Shown here: one piece after another, positions 43,714 through 52,384 of the stretch | Layout: every line of letters starts with the position of its first letter | Numbering within the stretch: position 1 is the first letter of the stretch | Assembly (NCBI RefSeq): GCF_016595235.1 | Contig: NZ_JAENHL010000008.1 | Coordinates: forward strand, 1,324,624 to 1,388,623 | Reading direction: 5' to 3' | Origin: Taklimakanibacter albus | Lineage (GTDB): Bacteria > Pseudomonadota > Alphaproteobacteria > Rhizobiales > Aestuariivirgaceae | DNA: 64,000 nt | Notes under the pieces: generated by a model | The model's input: the letters and a program-made list of their open reading frames with translations, nothing else | Told to the model about the DNA's origin: nothing | Database searches by the model: none | Position numbers and translations under genes: made by a program

Positions 43714-44203
43714 GAATTCCTCCCATCCGGCAGCTTATGAACCTGGTTCCGGCGTTCTGTTTTCGGTTCCTCGGGCGCATTCGAGTGACGCCCCTTTGCG
43801 CCATCGCGCGGCCGGTCGACGACGACATGACCCCGCGATGGTGCTGTGACGAGGTTTTGTCCCGTCGAGGAAAACCTAGCCGCAAACATCCCATCGTGTA
43901 AATTATTTTTTTCCTTTTTCCTATTTTTCTCGATTTCGGAGGGTGAAAATTTCATCACATTGATTATCAACGATTTTTTTGATCAAATATTTTCAAGAAT
44001 TGGCGTGCACTTCCTGATCCAGCTTAAACTCACGCATAATTGCGCGGCACCGTTTCCGAGCGGCGCCACGAATCGACCGGCCGCTATCGGGCCCGAAGCC
44101 TGCCGCGCCGCGACATGATGAGGAGCGGCCGGCCGTGAAGACCCGCGTTGCGGAGCCGGTTTTTCAACACGATTTGAGCTTCGGACGACGCGAGATTTTG
44201 AAA
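43714..44203. other. AT-rich upstream region of the cluster 2 ABC operon
   Basis: About 490 bp with no gene that I can support. The part 43895-44000 is very AT-rich with long T runs (near 43908 and 43975) and a TTGATCAA palindrome at about 43979-43986. Expected to hold the SBP promoter and RpiR sites, which I could not place by eye. Confidence 0.4.
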
Positions 44204-44233
44204 CTGGACAAGGCAAAAACCCTCGCCTATAAA
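44204..44233 (+). promoter_or_regulatory. promoter of tRNA-Phe
   Basis: CTGGAC (44204-44209; compare the alphaproteobacterial CTTGAC form), an 18-bp spacer and TATAAA (44228-44233) lie 44 bp upstream of the mature tRNA. Confidence 0.5.
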
Positions 44234-44276
44234 CCGGCCCGCTTCATATCGGCCTCCGCTCCCGCGAGGCCTCGGC

Positions 44277-44352
<76 letters not shown>

Positions 44353-44560
44353 TTTTTCCCAAGTTGTTCAATAAGTTATAGCACGCGCTTATTCTTTCGC
44401 ACGCTCGCTGCGCCATTCCTGGGCGGCAAAAACGCATGTCGGGCTTGGAAGCCATCGTCTAGCCGCGATCGCCGAGCAGCCCGAACACCCACTCCTGTTC
44501 TGAGAGATCGCCTCAAGCCAATACGTCTCTGGAGGGCGTGCGTTTGATCCAGACAACAAG

Positions 44561-45097
44561 TCAGCCGGCCGGCTTCTTGCGCTTTTTACCCGACGCAGCG
44601 CCATCATTTTTGATGACGCTAATCTGCCCGTCCGCTTCTATGTAGGCGCGCTTCACATCCGTAAGGTCCCCGACGCCTTGCTGTCGAAGTTGGCTCATTA
44701 TCTCCTCGGGCGTAATTAGCTCCTGCCGCAGATTTTGTCTCAGCATCTTACCTTCTTGCACGAGCAACAGGGGCGGTGGGCTGATGAGCCTATTGAAAAT
44801 CGGTGATTTGTAGGCAAGCCAATCGATCACAAAATCCCAGGCAACAATAGTCAAGACGAGTATGAGACCTTCAGTGAGTGACTGGTATTCCTTTGAAAAA
44901 GCGTTCTGAGCCGCATCCGCAATCAGGACGATCAGCAGAAGGTCGGAAAGGCTGAATGATCCAGCCTGCCGCTTCATGAAAAACCGCATCAGGACGAAAA
45001 GGCCCAGATACATCAGCGACCCCCTGAGCATCATTTCAGCGATAGAATGAGTTGGGATCCAAAGCTCGGCCCAATCTATTGTGAATATCTTCTCCAC
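44561..45097 (-). CDS. DUF421 (YetF-type) membrane protein
   Basis: 178 residues from a GTG start at 45097. Two to three membrane helices in the first 90 residues (AEMMLRGSLMYLGLFVLMRFFM, LSDLLLIVLIADAAQ, GLILVLTIVAWDFVIDWLAYK), then the cytosolic DUF421 domain with KMLRQNLRQELITPEEIMSQLRQQG and the C-terminal VKRAYIEADGQISVIK. Lys-rich tail. Related YetF/YdfR-type proteins are stress- or sporulation-linked membrane proteins of unknown mechanism. First gene after tRNA-Phe, on the opposite strand. Confidence 0.85.
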   Translation of the reverse strand: MEKIFTIDWAELWIPTHSIAEMMLRGSLMYLGLFVLMRFFMKRQAGSFSLSDLLLIVLIADAAQNAFSKEYQSLTEGLILVLTIVAWDFVIDWLAYKSPIFNRLISPPPLLLVQEGKMLRQNLRQELITPEEIMSQLRQQGVGDLTDVKRAYIEADGQISVIKNDGAASGKKRKKPAG

Positions 45098-45547
45098 CTC
45101 AATGGCCCCTTCCGTCGCGGGTTATTACCTGAAGCTCATCGATCAGCCTCATGGTCTTTCATCAGAAGAATTAAAATGGATTCTCACCGTGTCACACATC
45201 GTGCACTGGTCTTCCTCTCATTCGTCAGCGCTGCTCGATCCTTCGCTCTGAGCGATCCGCCCATTCGCGTCTATGACCCTGGGCGACAGAAGCGCCGCGG
45301 TCTGGCTCACAAGATTTGAAGATGTCTGTCGCACGGTCTTTCAAGCGGCAGGCAAGGTAAAAAGTTCCATTTGAGAGTCCGGCGCGGGTGCGCCATGGGA
45401 ATTGGCTGCAGGTGTTCTGACGCCAGTTGCTCAAGGGATCCGTCAATCAGCAAGCTGATGAATTCCTGTGCAGCCGCCACGCCGTCCAGCGCTTGTATCG
45501 CGAGCCAAAAGGCCTATTACAGAGGGGCGAAACAGTTGCGAGATCAA
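45098..45547. other. 450-bp gap with no supported gene
   Basis: I see no convincing gene here. A short open stretch on the minus strand (about 45330-45520; for example QALDGVAAAQEFISLLIDG) looks protein-like but has no start, so it could be a gene remnant. The region must hold divergent promoters for the DUF421 and transglutaminase genes. Confidence 0.4.
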
Positions 45548-46435
45548 ATGGCTTTTCTGACGATCCGGCACGTGACCACCTATCGCTATCGCCAGCCCGT
45601 CGCCTTCGGCGAACACCGCCTGATGTTCCGGCCACGTGATACCGATGACCAGAAAGTCAAAACGACTCATCTTGCGATCAGCCCGGCACCCTCGAGCCTA
45701 GATTTCATTGAAGACATTTTTGGTAATCAGGTCGGGGTAGCGCGGTTTTCGGCCAACGCGGCGGAACTACGATTTGAAAGCGTCGTCGATATAGAACGCT
45801 CACCACAAGCGAATTTAAGCCTCGAGGCCATGCCTAGCGGAGTATTTCCGGTCACATATGCCGCGACCGAGATATCCCAGCTTTCAACCTTCATGGAACG
45901 CTATTATTCCGATCCTTGCGACATGATCGACGTCTGGGCGTCCGGATTCCTGCCGACCGACGCCCGCATCGGGAACTTCGAGCTTCTGGTCGCGATGACA
46001 CGCGGCATTCGTGATGGCTTGCGCTATCGGCGCCGCGAAGAAAAAGGTATCCAGACGCCACAGGAAACGCTGCATAAAGGCCAAGGCAGTTGTCGCGACT
46101 TTGCGATGCTGATGATCGAAGGCGTGCGCAGCCTCGGCTTCGCCGCGCGTTTCGCTTCGGGCTATCTTGCTGCCCCGATGGACCATCCGGCCAGTGGAGC
46201 AACGCATGCCTGGGCTCAAGTCTATCTGCCTGGCGTTGGTTGGGTCGATTTCGACCCGACCAACGGCACTGCCGGCCCGGCCGCCCTCGTTACCGTTGCT
46301 GTGGCGCATGACCCTCATCATGCGTTACCATTACATGGCACCTATTTCGGAGCTGCTGCCGACCACCTTGGTATGGACGTACATGTTCGCCTGATCCGCG
46401 ACGAAGAGGTCGCGGGCAAAGAGGAAGCTTCATGA
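45548..46435 (+). CDS. transglutaminase-like cysteine protein (COG1305), active triad present
   Basis: 295 residues from the ATG at 45548 (FLTIRHVTTYRYRQPVAFGEHRLMFRPRD). An N-terminal bacterial transglutaminase beta domain is followed by the catalytic core: Cys in GQGSCRDFA, His in GATHAWAQVYLPGVGW and Asp in DFDPTNG. Longer upstream starts are not supported by domain content. Overlaps the next gene by 4 bp (ATGA). These proteins may be cytosolic proteases, amidases or cross-linkers; tandem pairs are common in proteobacteria. Confidence 0.88.
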   Translation: MAFLTIRHVTTYRYRQPVAFGEHRLMFRPRDTDDQKVKTTHLAISPAPSSLDFIEDIFGNQVGVARFSANAAELRFESVVDIERSPQANLSLEAMPSGVFPVTYAATEISQLSTFMERYYSDPCDMIDVWASGFLPTDARIGNFELLVAMTRGIRDGLRYRRREEKGIQTPQETLHKGQGSCRDFAMLMIEGVRSLGFAARFASGYLAAPMDHPASGATHAWAQVYLPGVGWVDFDPTNGTAGPAALVTVAVAHDPHHALPLHGTYFGAAADHLGMDVHVRLIRDEEVAGKEEAS

Positions 46436-47238
46436 AGATTCGCGTCGGTTACGAACTGATCTACGATTTTCCACAACCGACACCGATGATCATGGTCTTA
46501 GGCGTTCACTTCACCCGGGCGTCCGACGTGATCACGCCGGATCATCTGACCACCACACCATCCGTGCCGGTGACGCCCTATCGCGATGGGTTTGGTAATT
46601 GGTGCAGTCGTATCGTGGCACCGGCGGGACGCATGCAGCTCATGGCCGACGGCCTGGTACGCGACAGCGGACGGCCTGATATCACCGCTCTGTCCGCCAA
46701 GCAGCACAATGTTGAAGACCTGCCGGCCGACACCTTGGTCTACCTTCTCGGAAGTCGGTATTGCGAGACCGACCAGTTGTCGGGTGCGGCATGGAAACTA
46801 TTCGAGAAAACGAAGCCCGGATGGGAGCGCGTCCAGGCGATTTGCGATTTCGTCCATGATCACATCACCTTCGGCTATGAGCATGCGCGCTCGACCATGA
46901 CGGCCTTCGACGTCTTCAACGCAGGCAAAGGTGTGTGTCGCGACTTCGCGCATCTCGCCATCGCATTCTGCCGCTGCATGAATATCCCGGCACGGTATTG
47001 CACCGGTTATCTGGGCGATATTGGCGTGCCGCCGCCGAATGCACCAATGGACTTCGCAGGCTGGTTCGAGGCCTATCTCGATGGACGCTGGTACACATTT
47101 GACCCGCGCAACAATGTACCGAGGATCGGGCGCGTCCTCATCGCTCAGGGGCGCGATGCGGCGGATGTGCCGATAACACTCACCTTCGGGCCTAACACGC
47201 TGGTGAGTTTTAAAGTGTGGACGGACGAGGCTCTTTGA
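46432..47238 (+). CDS. transglutaminase-like protein, second copy, catalytic His replaced
   Basis: 268 residues. Cys present in GKGVCRDFAHLAIAFCR and Asp in WYTFDPRNN. At the histidine position, where an active enzyme has HAW, this protein reads DFAGWFEAYL, so the triad His is missing. It may be a partner or regulatory subunit of the upstream transglutaminase (ATGA-coupled), or use another residue. I have a recollection that Ser or other residues occur here in related proteins, so the loss may be a subfamily trait. Confidence 0.86.
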   Translation: MKIRVGYELIYDFPQPTPMIMVLGVHFTRASDVITPDHLTTTPSVPVTPYRDGFGNWCSRIVAPAGRMQLMADGLVRDSGRPDITALSAKQHNVEDLPADTLVYLLGSRYCETDQLSGAAWKLFEKTKPGWERVQAICDFVHDHITFGYEHARSTMTAFDVFNAGKGVCRDFAHLAIAFCRCMNIPARYCTGYLGDIGVPPPNAPMDFAGWFEAYLDGRWYTFDPRNNVPRIGRVLIAQGRDAADVPITLTFGPNTLVSFKVWTDEAL

Positions 47239-47283
47239 GCCGCTCACATCACCCTGCATCCAATCCCACCGCTATATCTAAAA

Positions 47284-47303
47284 ATTCAAATAGTTAGCAC
47301 GCC
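47284..47303. repeat. 20-bp direct repeat (copy 2 of 3)
   Basis: ATTCAAATAGTTAGCACGCC is identical to 49524-49543. A diverged form (TTCAATAAGTTATAGCACGC) follows the real tRNA-Phe at 44367-44386. All three have the same orientation, so they could be remnants of att or duplication boundaries. Confidence 0.7.
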
Positions 47304-47512
47304 CTTGTTGATTCCCCGGGCACGTGCTCCATCACATCTTGATCTCCGGCTGGTCGTGCAGGATGACGTTCAATCGCGAGCTATGAACTTCGATATGGCC
47401 GTTATAGTCATGAAACCGAGCTTGCAGAATGCCGGCTTCTCATGGATCACATTGACAATATCCGCCTTTTCGAGGCGCATGATGACCCAGTCGGCTATCG
47501 CGGTCACCGTGG
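47284..47512 (-). pseudogene. decayed partial copy of the crp/fnr regulator gene at 49565-50242
   Basis: The plus-strand text of this stretch follows 49524 onward closely: the lead ATTCAAATAGTTAGCACGCC is identical, then the C-terminal coding region of the Crp gene. It has two 1-bp deletions and an internal deletion of about 230 bp (equivalent to 49669-49899). It rejoins at the GCCGGC...GGATCAC...GACAA region and ends near 47512 before the histidine kinase stop. Direct orientation. It explains the absence of a gene in 47239-47518. Confidence 0.8.
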
Positions 47513-47518
47513 ACACCC

Positions 47519-48697
47519 TTAATTCAGCGCGGATGCGTGAATTGAGTGCTTATCCGCAGCAGCGGCACGCGTGAACACGACTGTCACACGCGTTCCATCT
47601 CGCGCGTTCGAAGAGACCTCGATACGAGCTTTAGCGTTCTCACGGAGCGACTGGATAATAAGCGCCCCAAGCTTACCTTTTTCAGGCCATTCCTTGCCAG
47701 CAGGGAGTCCAACCCCGTCATCAGCAACAAGGACGCGACAGCCGACCTCATCTGTGAGACAATGCAAGGTGATAGTGCCGCCATCCCGCCCTTCAAATGC
47801 ATGTTTCAGGGAATTGGTCAGCAATTCATTCACAACTAGACCTGTGGGCATCGCTACATTGACCGAGACCGGATACGCATCAACTTTCAAGTCAAGGCGT
47901 ATGCCTTCGGTGGCATGCGTTCTCATCACATTTGAGGCGATCTGGCTCAGATAAGTGCCGAGGTCGATCTCCTGGCGCTGGTCGCCTTCCGAAAGGGATT
48001 TGTACAAAAGTTGCAGCGATTCAATTCGACCCGCAAGCCGATCGAAGGGCTTGCTATTCGCCCTACTGGACGCGTTGCGAGCTTCAAGTCGAATCAACGC
48101 CGTTATCATCTGAAGATTATTTTTAACGCGATGCTGAATTTCCCGAAGAAGCGTGTCCTTATCACGAAGTTGCTTCTCAAGCTCATCACGCGCGGGCTGA
48201 TCGTGGGCAGTTACGTCAACAAGCGCGGCAAGCCTGAATGCAGGTGTTCCATCGTCGTCAACGATTACGTTGGAGTATGCGTCGACCAATGATGGCTCAC
48301 TCTCAGTCCGCTCAATTCGGAAGGTGCCCACATATTCGCTGGCATTTGCCAACGCATCGCTCAGCTTCAGACCAGGTTTCTCGCCGATACTCTCGCCATG
48401 AAGGGCAGACCATGATTGGCTCTGAATGGCGGCGCTGGTCTGTCCGGTCAGCTTCTCGAACTCCGGGTTAGAATAGACGATACGTTCGTCAGCTTTCATT
48501 TCCGCTACGACGATTGCGATAGGTATCTGGTCAAGAAACTGCCTGAACTGCTCGCTTTCCAGAGCACCGGCCAAATCTGGCGTCGTAAGAAGCGTCTCAA
48601 CCGGGGCAGCCCTATCATTTGACTCAGTCACGCTGTGGTCCTCTACAATGCCCCGCCCATGACTCGCTGACGCACTTTTGCAGAAGCTCCGATACAT
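47519..48697 (-). CDS. PAS-containing sensor histidine kinase (HisKA_2/HWE-type)
   Basis: 392 residues, no membrane segments, so a soluble sensor. PAS domain at about 50-165 (FLDQIPIAIVVAEMKADERIVYSNPEFEKLTGQ). HisKA_2 dimerisation box LREIQHRVKNNLQMITALIRL with phospho-His. HATPase with N-box VVNELLTNSLKHAFEG and G-box LVADDGVGLPAG. This kinase class typically serves the alphaproteobacterial general stress response or light and redox sensing. It starts 6 bp after the receiver gene's stop, so the two form an operon. Confidence 0.88.
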   Translation of the reverse strand: MYRSFCKSASASHGRGIVEDHSVTESNDRAAPVETLLTTPDLAGALESEQFRQFLDQIPIAIVVAEMKADERIVYSNPEFEKLTGQTSAAIQSQSWSALHGESIGEKPGLKLSDALANASEYVGTFRIERTESEPSLVDAYSNVIVDDDGTPAFRLAALVDVTAHDQPARDELEKQLRDKDTLLREIQHRVKNNLQMITALIRLEARNASSRANSKPFDRLAGRIESLQLLYKSLSEGDQRQEIDLGTYLSQIASNVMRTHATEGIRLDLKVDAYPVSVNVAMPTGLVVNELLTNSLKHAFEGRDGGTITLHCLTDEVGCRVLVADDGVGLPAGKEWPEKGKLGALIIQSLRENAKARIEVSSNARDGTRVTVVFTRAAAADKHSIHASALN

Positions 48698-48703
48698 TGA
48701 ACT

Positions 48704-49084
48704 TCATTTTTCGACCAATTCGCGGATACGCTTTGTCAGAGAAGCATTAGAGATTGGCTTGGAATATATGTAACCTTCGTCACCCAAAGGACGCAGGCGC
48801 GGCGCATCGGATTGAGCACCAGACATCACCATGATCTTGGTGGATGGGAGGTTATCCCGGGTCCATAAAGCCAGGTCTATCCCGTTGATCTCTCCCGGCA
48901 TGTGAATATCGGTTACTAAAACATGCACATCTCGCCGCTCGGAAAGTATTCGTATTGCCTGACCACCATTTCCTGCTTCAACGACCTTATAGCCGATACT
49001 TTCCAAGTGATCGGCAACGCCCATACGAATTATGGGCTCGTCTTCGACCAGCAAGATCACAATTTTCAATCGAGAGGCCACCAC
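48704..49084 (-). CDS. single-domain response regulator (CheY-like)
   Basis: 126 residues with a GTG start, tentative (GTG at 49084 or 49081). Receiver fold: acidic pair VEDEP, phospho-acceptor Asp in VTDIHMPG, Thr/Ser in VMSGAQ, Lys in YSKPI. No output domain. Upstream of and coupled to the kinase; probable cognate receiver. It could relay phosphate to an unlinked protein. Confidence 0.82.
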   Translation of the reverse strand: MVASRLKIVILLVEDEPIIRMGVADHLESIGYKVVEAGNGGQAIRILSERRDVHVLVTDIHMPGEINGIDLALWTRDNLPSTKIMVMSGAQSDAPRLRPLGDEGYIYSKPISNASLTKRIRELVEK

Positions 49085-49465
49085 CGCGCACCGCCTTGAG
49101 CAAGCCTAACCGCGATTAAAGCGCTACAGAAGGAATAGTTCCATTCGGGCGGAAAACGGCTATCAAACAATCAAAGTAGAACCATCCAGGCGTAAGCAAG
49201 ACGCGGTGCTGGCTATCCCCCTAATCGCTTGTAACTTGGTTAGAATATCGCGACGTCGTTTGAACTCGCCGTGCAAGCTTTGATGCTTTCGACCATGGTC
49301 TTTGTACGTTTCTTTCGCTCCACGCTTCTGCATCCTGAATTCTAGGCAGCAAACAGGTAGCAGCGAGGACGGGATTTTGGGGGCATAAGGCATGAAATTG
49401 GTAGTAAAAAAGTTCCGCCCAACATCATGAAGCTTAGAGGGAAAGCTGGAACTCGGCTAATCATA
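49085..49465. other. 380-bp gap without a supported gene
   Basis: Low coding signal. A 76-codon minus-strand open frame (49163-49393) begins in a plausible place but has no ribosome site or recognisable domain. It ends next to the tRNA-like fragment. Confidence 0.4.
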
Positions 49466-49507
49466 GATGAAAATCTGCATATCGTTGGTTCGATTCCGGC
49501 GCTGCGC
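49466..49507 (+). pseudogene. degenerate 3' fragment of tRNA-Phe
   Basis: GATGAAAATCTGCATATCG...TTCGATTCCGGCGCTGCGC aligns to the anticodon-to-acceptor half of the tRNA-Phe at 44277-44352, with about 33 of 42 matches and one gap. The GAAAATC anticodon-loop part and the GGTTCgATTCC T-loop are kept; the acceptor stem is mutated and has no CCA. It is followed at 49524 by ATTCAAATAGTTAGCACGCC, resembling the sequence after the real tRNA (44367-44386). A remnant of a duplicated tRNA end, as expected at an old insertion site. Confidence 0.65.
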
Positions 49508-49523
49508 GCTACTAAACCTTATA

Positions 49524-49543
49524 ATTCAAATAGTTAGCACGCC
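49524..49543. repeat. 20-bp direct repeat (copy 3 of 3)
   Basis: Identical to 47284-47303. Lies between the tRNA-Phe fragment and the end of the crp gene. Confidence 0.7.
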
Positions 49544-49564
49544 ATCGTCTGATTCCCTGGGCGC

Positions 49565-50242
49565 CTACTCCAACACATTCTTGATCTCCGGCTGATCGTG
49601 CAGGATGACGTTCAATAGCGAGCTATGAACCTCGATATGGCCGTTATAATCGATGAAACCGAGCTTGCGAAACCGGTTCATGAAGAAGCTGACCCGCGAT
49701 CGGGTGGTGCCGATCATCTCGGCCAGCGTCTCCTGACTGATCTTTGCGATGATCGGCTCCGGTTTCCCCTCTTTGCCGAAATTCGCCAAGAGCAGAAGAA
49801 GTCGTGCAAGCCGCTTCTCACTGGAATTGAACAACTGATCGACAAGGTCGGCTTCCACGCGGATGGTCCGCGCCAGCAAATGGGCAATGAACATCTCCGA
49901 GAAGGCCGGCTCCTTGTGGATCACGTCGACAAGATCCGCCTTTTCGAGGCGCATGATGACCGAGTCAGCGATCGCGGTCACCGTCGTTATACGTTGTGCC
50001 TGGCCGGCAAGACATGCTTCCCCGAAAAACTCGTCCACTCCCAGAAACGCAACGATGGCTTCCTTGCCCTGCTCTGAAACGACAGTGACTTTGACCTTGC
50101 CCTTCTGAATGTAGAAGACGGCATTGGCCGGGTCGCCTTGCCGGAATATGGTCTGATCCTTGGGATAATTGGCAATAGTCCGGCCCTCGCCAATCCTGGC
50201 CAGAAAGGATTTGGGATCAAATGATTGCCGCTTACGTGCCAT
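49565..50242 (-). CDS. Crp/Fnr-family transcriptional regulator
   Basis: 225 residues. cNMP-binding-like beta-roll (IANYPKDQTIFRQGDPANAVFYIQKGKVKVTVVSEQGKEAIVAFLGVDEFFGEACLAGQ), dimer helix, and C-terminal Crp HTH (ISQETLAEMIGTTRSRVSFFMNRFRKLGFIDYNGHIEVHSSLLN). No Cys cluster for an Fe-S centre, so it is not a classical Fnr. It is the intact parent of the pseudogene at 47284-47512. Target genes are unknown; divergent small ORF at 50452. Confidence 0.92.
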   Translation of the reverse strand: MARKRQSFDPKSFLARIGEGRTIANYPKDQTIFRQGDPANAVFYIQKGKVKVTVVSEQGKEAIVAFLGVDEFFGEACLAGQAQRITTVTAIADSVIMRLEKADLVDVIHKEPAFSEMFIAHLLARTIRVEADLVDQLFNSSEKRLARLLLLLANFGKEGKPEPIIAKISQETLAEMIGTTRSRVSFFMNRFRKLGFIDYNGHIEVHSSLLNVILHDQPEIKNVLE

Positions 50243-50451
50243 GCGGTCCCTTGCCTCAGCTGCTGAGGGTGAAACAGCCTATTATACAGGTTTCTCCGAT
50301 TGGTGCAGCGCACGACATACGAGCGTCGGCGAGATTACATAACTGTGATGTGAGCAATGTGGCACAGCTTGCGATGTGTCCGTGTGCCAAGAGTTAGGCT
50401 GGTGCTTGGGCTTTGAGATCACCACGGGCTAAAGCCCCCAGGAGACATCAC

Positions 50452-50715
50452 ATGTACAAGCCATATTTCGAGCCTCGGGAACTGACCTTCCTGGCCGCGG
50501 TTCTGGAGTGCGCCTGTCGGGAGGCGGGCATCGTCGAGGACAGCGAGCGTGAACTTGCGGCGGCTCGAATTGTCGGGCTGGCACAGACGGGCGAGGAGGA
50601 TTTCGACGCTCTCAGTAAACGAGTCCGCCTTGCAGCATCCTTTCGACTTATTGAATGCCGCGGACCCGCTGAGATGAGGTTACGGCGGAATATGCCTTGG
50701 CAATTCCTCGCCTAG
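50452..50715 (+). CDS. small protein of unknown function
   Basis: 87 residues from the ATG at 50452, with AGGAGA upstream. Starts MYKPYFEPRELTFLAAVLECACREAG; the mid part (ERELAAARIVGLAQTGEEDFDALSKRV) is helical. It looks like the small rhizobial proteins that carry one helical bundle. Probably real given the ribosome site and composition. Confidence 0.6.
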   Translation: MYKPYFEPRELTFLAAVLECACREAGIVEDSERELAAARIVGLAQTGEEDFDALSKRVRLAASFRLIECRGPAEMRLRRNMPWQFLA

Positions 50716-50720
50716 CGATG

Positions 50721-50858
50721 TCAGAATGCCCAGAAATACCCAAATGCAAGACCCAAGATCACGAACACCAATATCCATGAGAGAATAAAAACTGGAGAGC
50801 TGGATGCGCGTTTGCGCAGGATATGCTCTTTCATGATCCATTTGTCGGTTGACGTCAT
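50721..50858 (-). CDS. small single-pass membrane protein
   Basis: 45 residues, ATG 50858 to TGA 50721. Basic N-terminal part (KEHILRKRASS) and one hydrophobic helix (PVFILSWILVFVILGLAFGYFWAF). Positive-inside orientation. Found by reading the strand directly. Confidence 0.5.
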   Translation of the reverse strand: MTSTDKWIMKEHILRKRASSSPVFILSWILVFVILGLAFGYFWAF

Positions 50859-51082
50859 TTGGCGGCCTACGGAATTGTCCCGGGAACCTGGCTCTATAAG
50901 AGTTCCATTCGGACTATCGCATCTGCCGGTGTTCCTGGCTGTGCAATACTGATCGTTGGATCGCTAGCCAGCTGATGGCCGACACCAACGCCAACAAACC
51001 CATCGTTTGTTCCGCCCTCGCGTACTTTACGTTGTAGGTGCCCGCAAGCATGACCATATCTATTGAAGAAGGATCACCCTAA

Positions 51083-51190
51083 ATGAAACAGGCGCTCGCT
51101 TGGCTCAATCTGCAGGCCAATGACATCACGATCTTCGCCATAATGGCGCTGGCCATCGCCATCGCCGCCATTATTTTTGGCAGTTGGTAG
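51083..51190 (+). CDS. small hydrophobic protein
   Basis: 35 residues from the ATG at 51083 (AAGGA at a slightly long distance). It ends in one hydrophobic helix (IFAIMALAIAIAAIIFGSW). Very short, so uncertain. Confidence 0.4.
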   Translation: MKQALAWLNLQANDITIFAIMALAIAIAAIIFGSW

Positions 51191-51191
51191 A

Positions 51192-51608
51192 ATGGTTCAC
51201 CCACCCACGAGCGGCACCGGCGGCTCGCATCGGGGAATGAAATTTCCCGGCTATCAGCGGCGCGCGAGCCCGTCGAAAGCGGAAATTGCGCTTCATCCCT
51301 TGGTCAGGATGGGCAGGCAGAGGAGATCGCTGAAGCGCCTGCTCCCCACCCTTTCGGGTCTCGGCACTCTCCACGCCAGCACGGGAGAAGTCGGCGCGAT
51401 GCGTTACCATCTTCCGATCCGGCAAGCACACGGAACTCAGGTCGGAGACGGGTTCCTACTGGGAGATGGCGATCTTCTGCGCGAAACCTACATGGACAGC
51501 GAGCATACACTGCAGATCAGCGATGGACGCCGCATCCCCGTACTTTTGACCCGTTTGAGCTCAACTGGCGCCCAGTTCAGAACGACGGGACCCATACCAG
51601 GCTTTTGA
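51192..51608 (+). CDS. hypothetical protein, possibly PilZ-like at its C-terminus
   Basis: 138 residues from the ATG at 51192; the N-terminal 70 residues are Arg/Ser-rich and may be untranslated. The C-terminal part (HTLQISDGRRIPVLLTRLSSTGAQFRT) reads like a beta-rich domain with R...SxxG spacing. A start near 51399 is also possible. Low confidence. Confidence 0.35.
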   Translation: MVHPPTSGTGGSHRGMKFPGYQRRASPSKAEIALHPLVRMGRQRRSLKRLLPTLSGLGTLHASTGEVGAMRYHLPIRQAHGTQVGDGFLLGDGDLLRETYMDSEHTLQISDGRRIPVLLTRLSSTGAQFRTTGPIPGF

Positions 51609-51645
51609 AACCAGCGCCGGCAAGCCCATGAAGGTCAGGTGAAAA

Positions 51646-51912
51646 ATGACGATCGCATTCCCCAATCTCAGCCGCCGATACGATGCGACGCGCCGATGCG
51701 TTCGATTCTCGGGTTATGACGGAGCGCTGGAACGGCCGTTCTTCATCGAGGAAGAGGCGCTTTGCGGCCTGGATGCCATGGCGCGGAGAGGCGGAGCGGC
51801 CCTTCTCGCGGTATTCGATCGTCATCGCGATCGCATATACGCGGTGGCAGCCCGGGCCTATGGACGACACCGTGAGGGTTCCTACACATTAACGGCCGCC
51901 CATTTTTCCTGA
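51646..51912 (+). CDS. DUF1488-family protein
   Basis: 88 residues. Opens with TIAFPNLSRRYDATRRCVRFSGYDGALERPFFIEEEAL and ends YTLTAAHFS, which is the DUF1488 pattern found in rhizobial genomes. Small cytosolic protein; function unknown. Confidence 0.72.
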   Translation: MTIAFPNLSRRYDATRRCVRFSGYDGALERPFFIEEEALCGLDAMARRGGAALLAVFDRHRDRIYAVAARAYGRHREGSYTLTAAHFS

Positions 51913-52028
51913 TCCTGCTCAGGTTCGATCGAACGGCACGCCGCCATTGGCGAGCACCGGTCGTGAAGCTCGATGCGTCCGATTACCCGATGCGGGAATC
52001 TACTTGTTATTCGTCTGGACCTTATTCG

Positions 52029-52115
52029 TCAGTACCAGCGTCCGCGACCATACCAGCCGCCTCCGCCGAGCAATACTAGGATAAGGACTATGATGAGCAA
52101 AGTGTTGGTGTCCAT
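52029..52115 (-). CDS. DUF3309-family tiny membrane protein
   Basis: 28 residues from the ATG at 52115 (GGGAG upstream). DTNTLLIIVLILVLLGGGGW followed by YGRGRWY is the DUF3309 signature. Single membrane helix with a Gly/aromatic tail. Function unknown; upstream in-frame starts only add non-conserved residues. Confidence 0.75.
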   Translation of the reverse strand: MDTNTLLIIVLILVLLGGGGWYGRGRWY

Positions 52116-52384
52116 GTTCGGCTCCCGGAGGTGCATGCCAGTGGGATGATAATACGAGGCGAATTTTGAGACTTGCCGACGACAGGCTGCACCGTTTTCA
52201 CCCGGCGCGATGTTCAATTTCGCTCATAAGGCGTAGGCTGTGCATCATCGTTCATCTCGAAAAGATCACGCCCAGAAATATATATGTGCCTGGCAGGAAC
52301 CTTCCAGCTCGCCGGCAATTCACGTCACAGGGTCTTTCCATTCGGCGCATCTGACCCCATTGGCGCCACAACCCAGCAGGATAC
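52116..52384. other. intergenic gap between DUF3309 gene and EF-hand protein
   Basis: About 270 bp; I see no gene or clear terminator. Probably holds the two divergent promoters. Confidence 0.4.

Noticed and set aside
45047-45319. 90-codon plus-strand frame upstream of the transglutaminase gene
   Set aside because: No ribosome site, no domain, overlaps the DUF421 start.
49163-49393. 76-codon minus-strand frame
   Set aside because: Lys/Arg-rich with no motif or ribosome site; kept only as a gap note.
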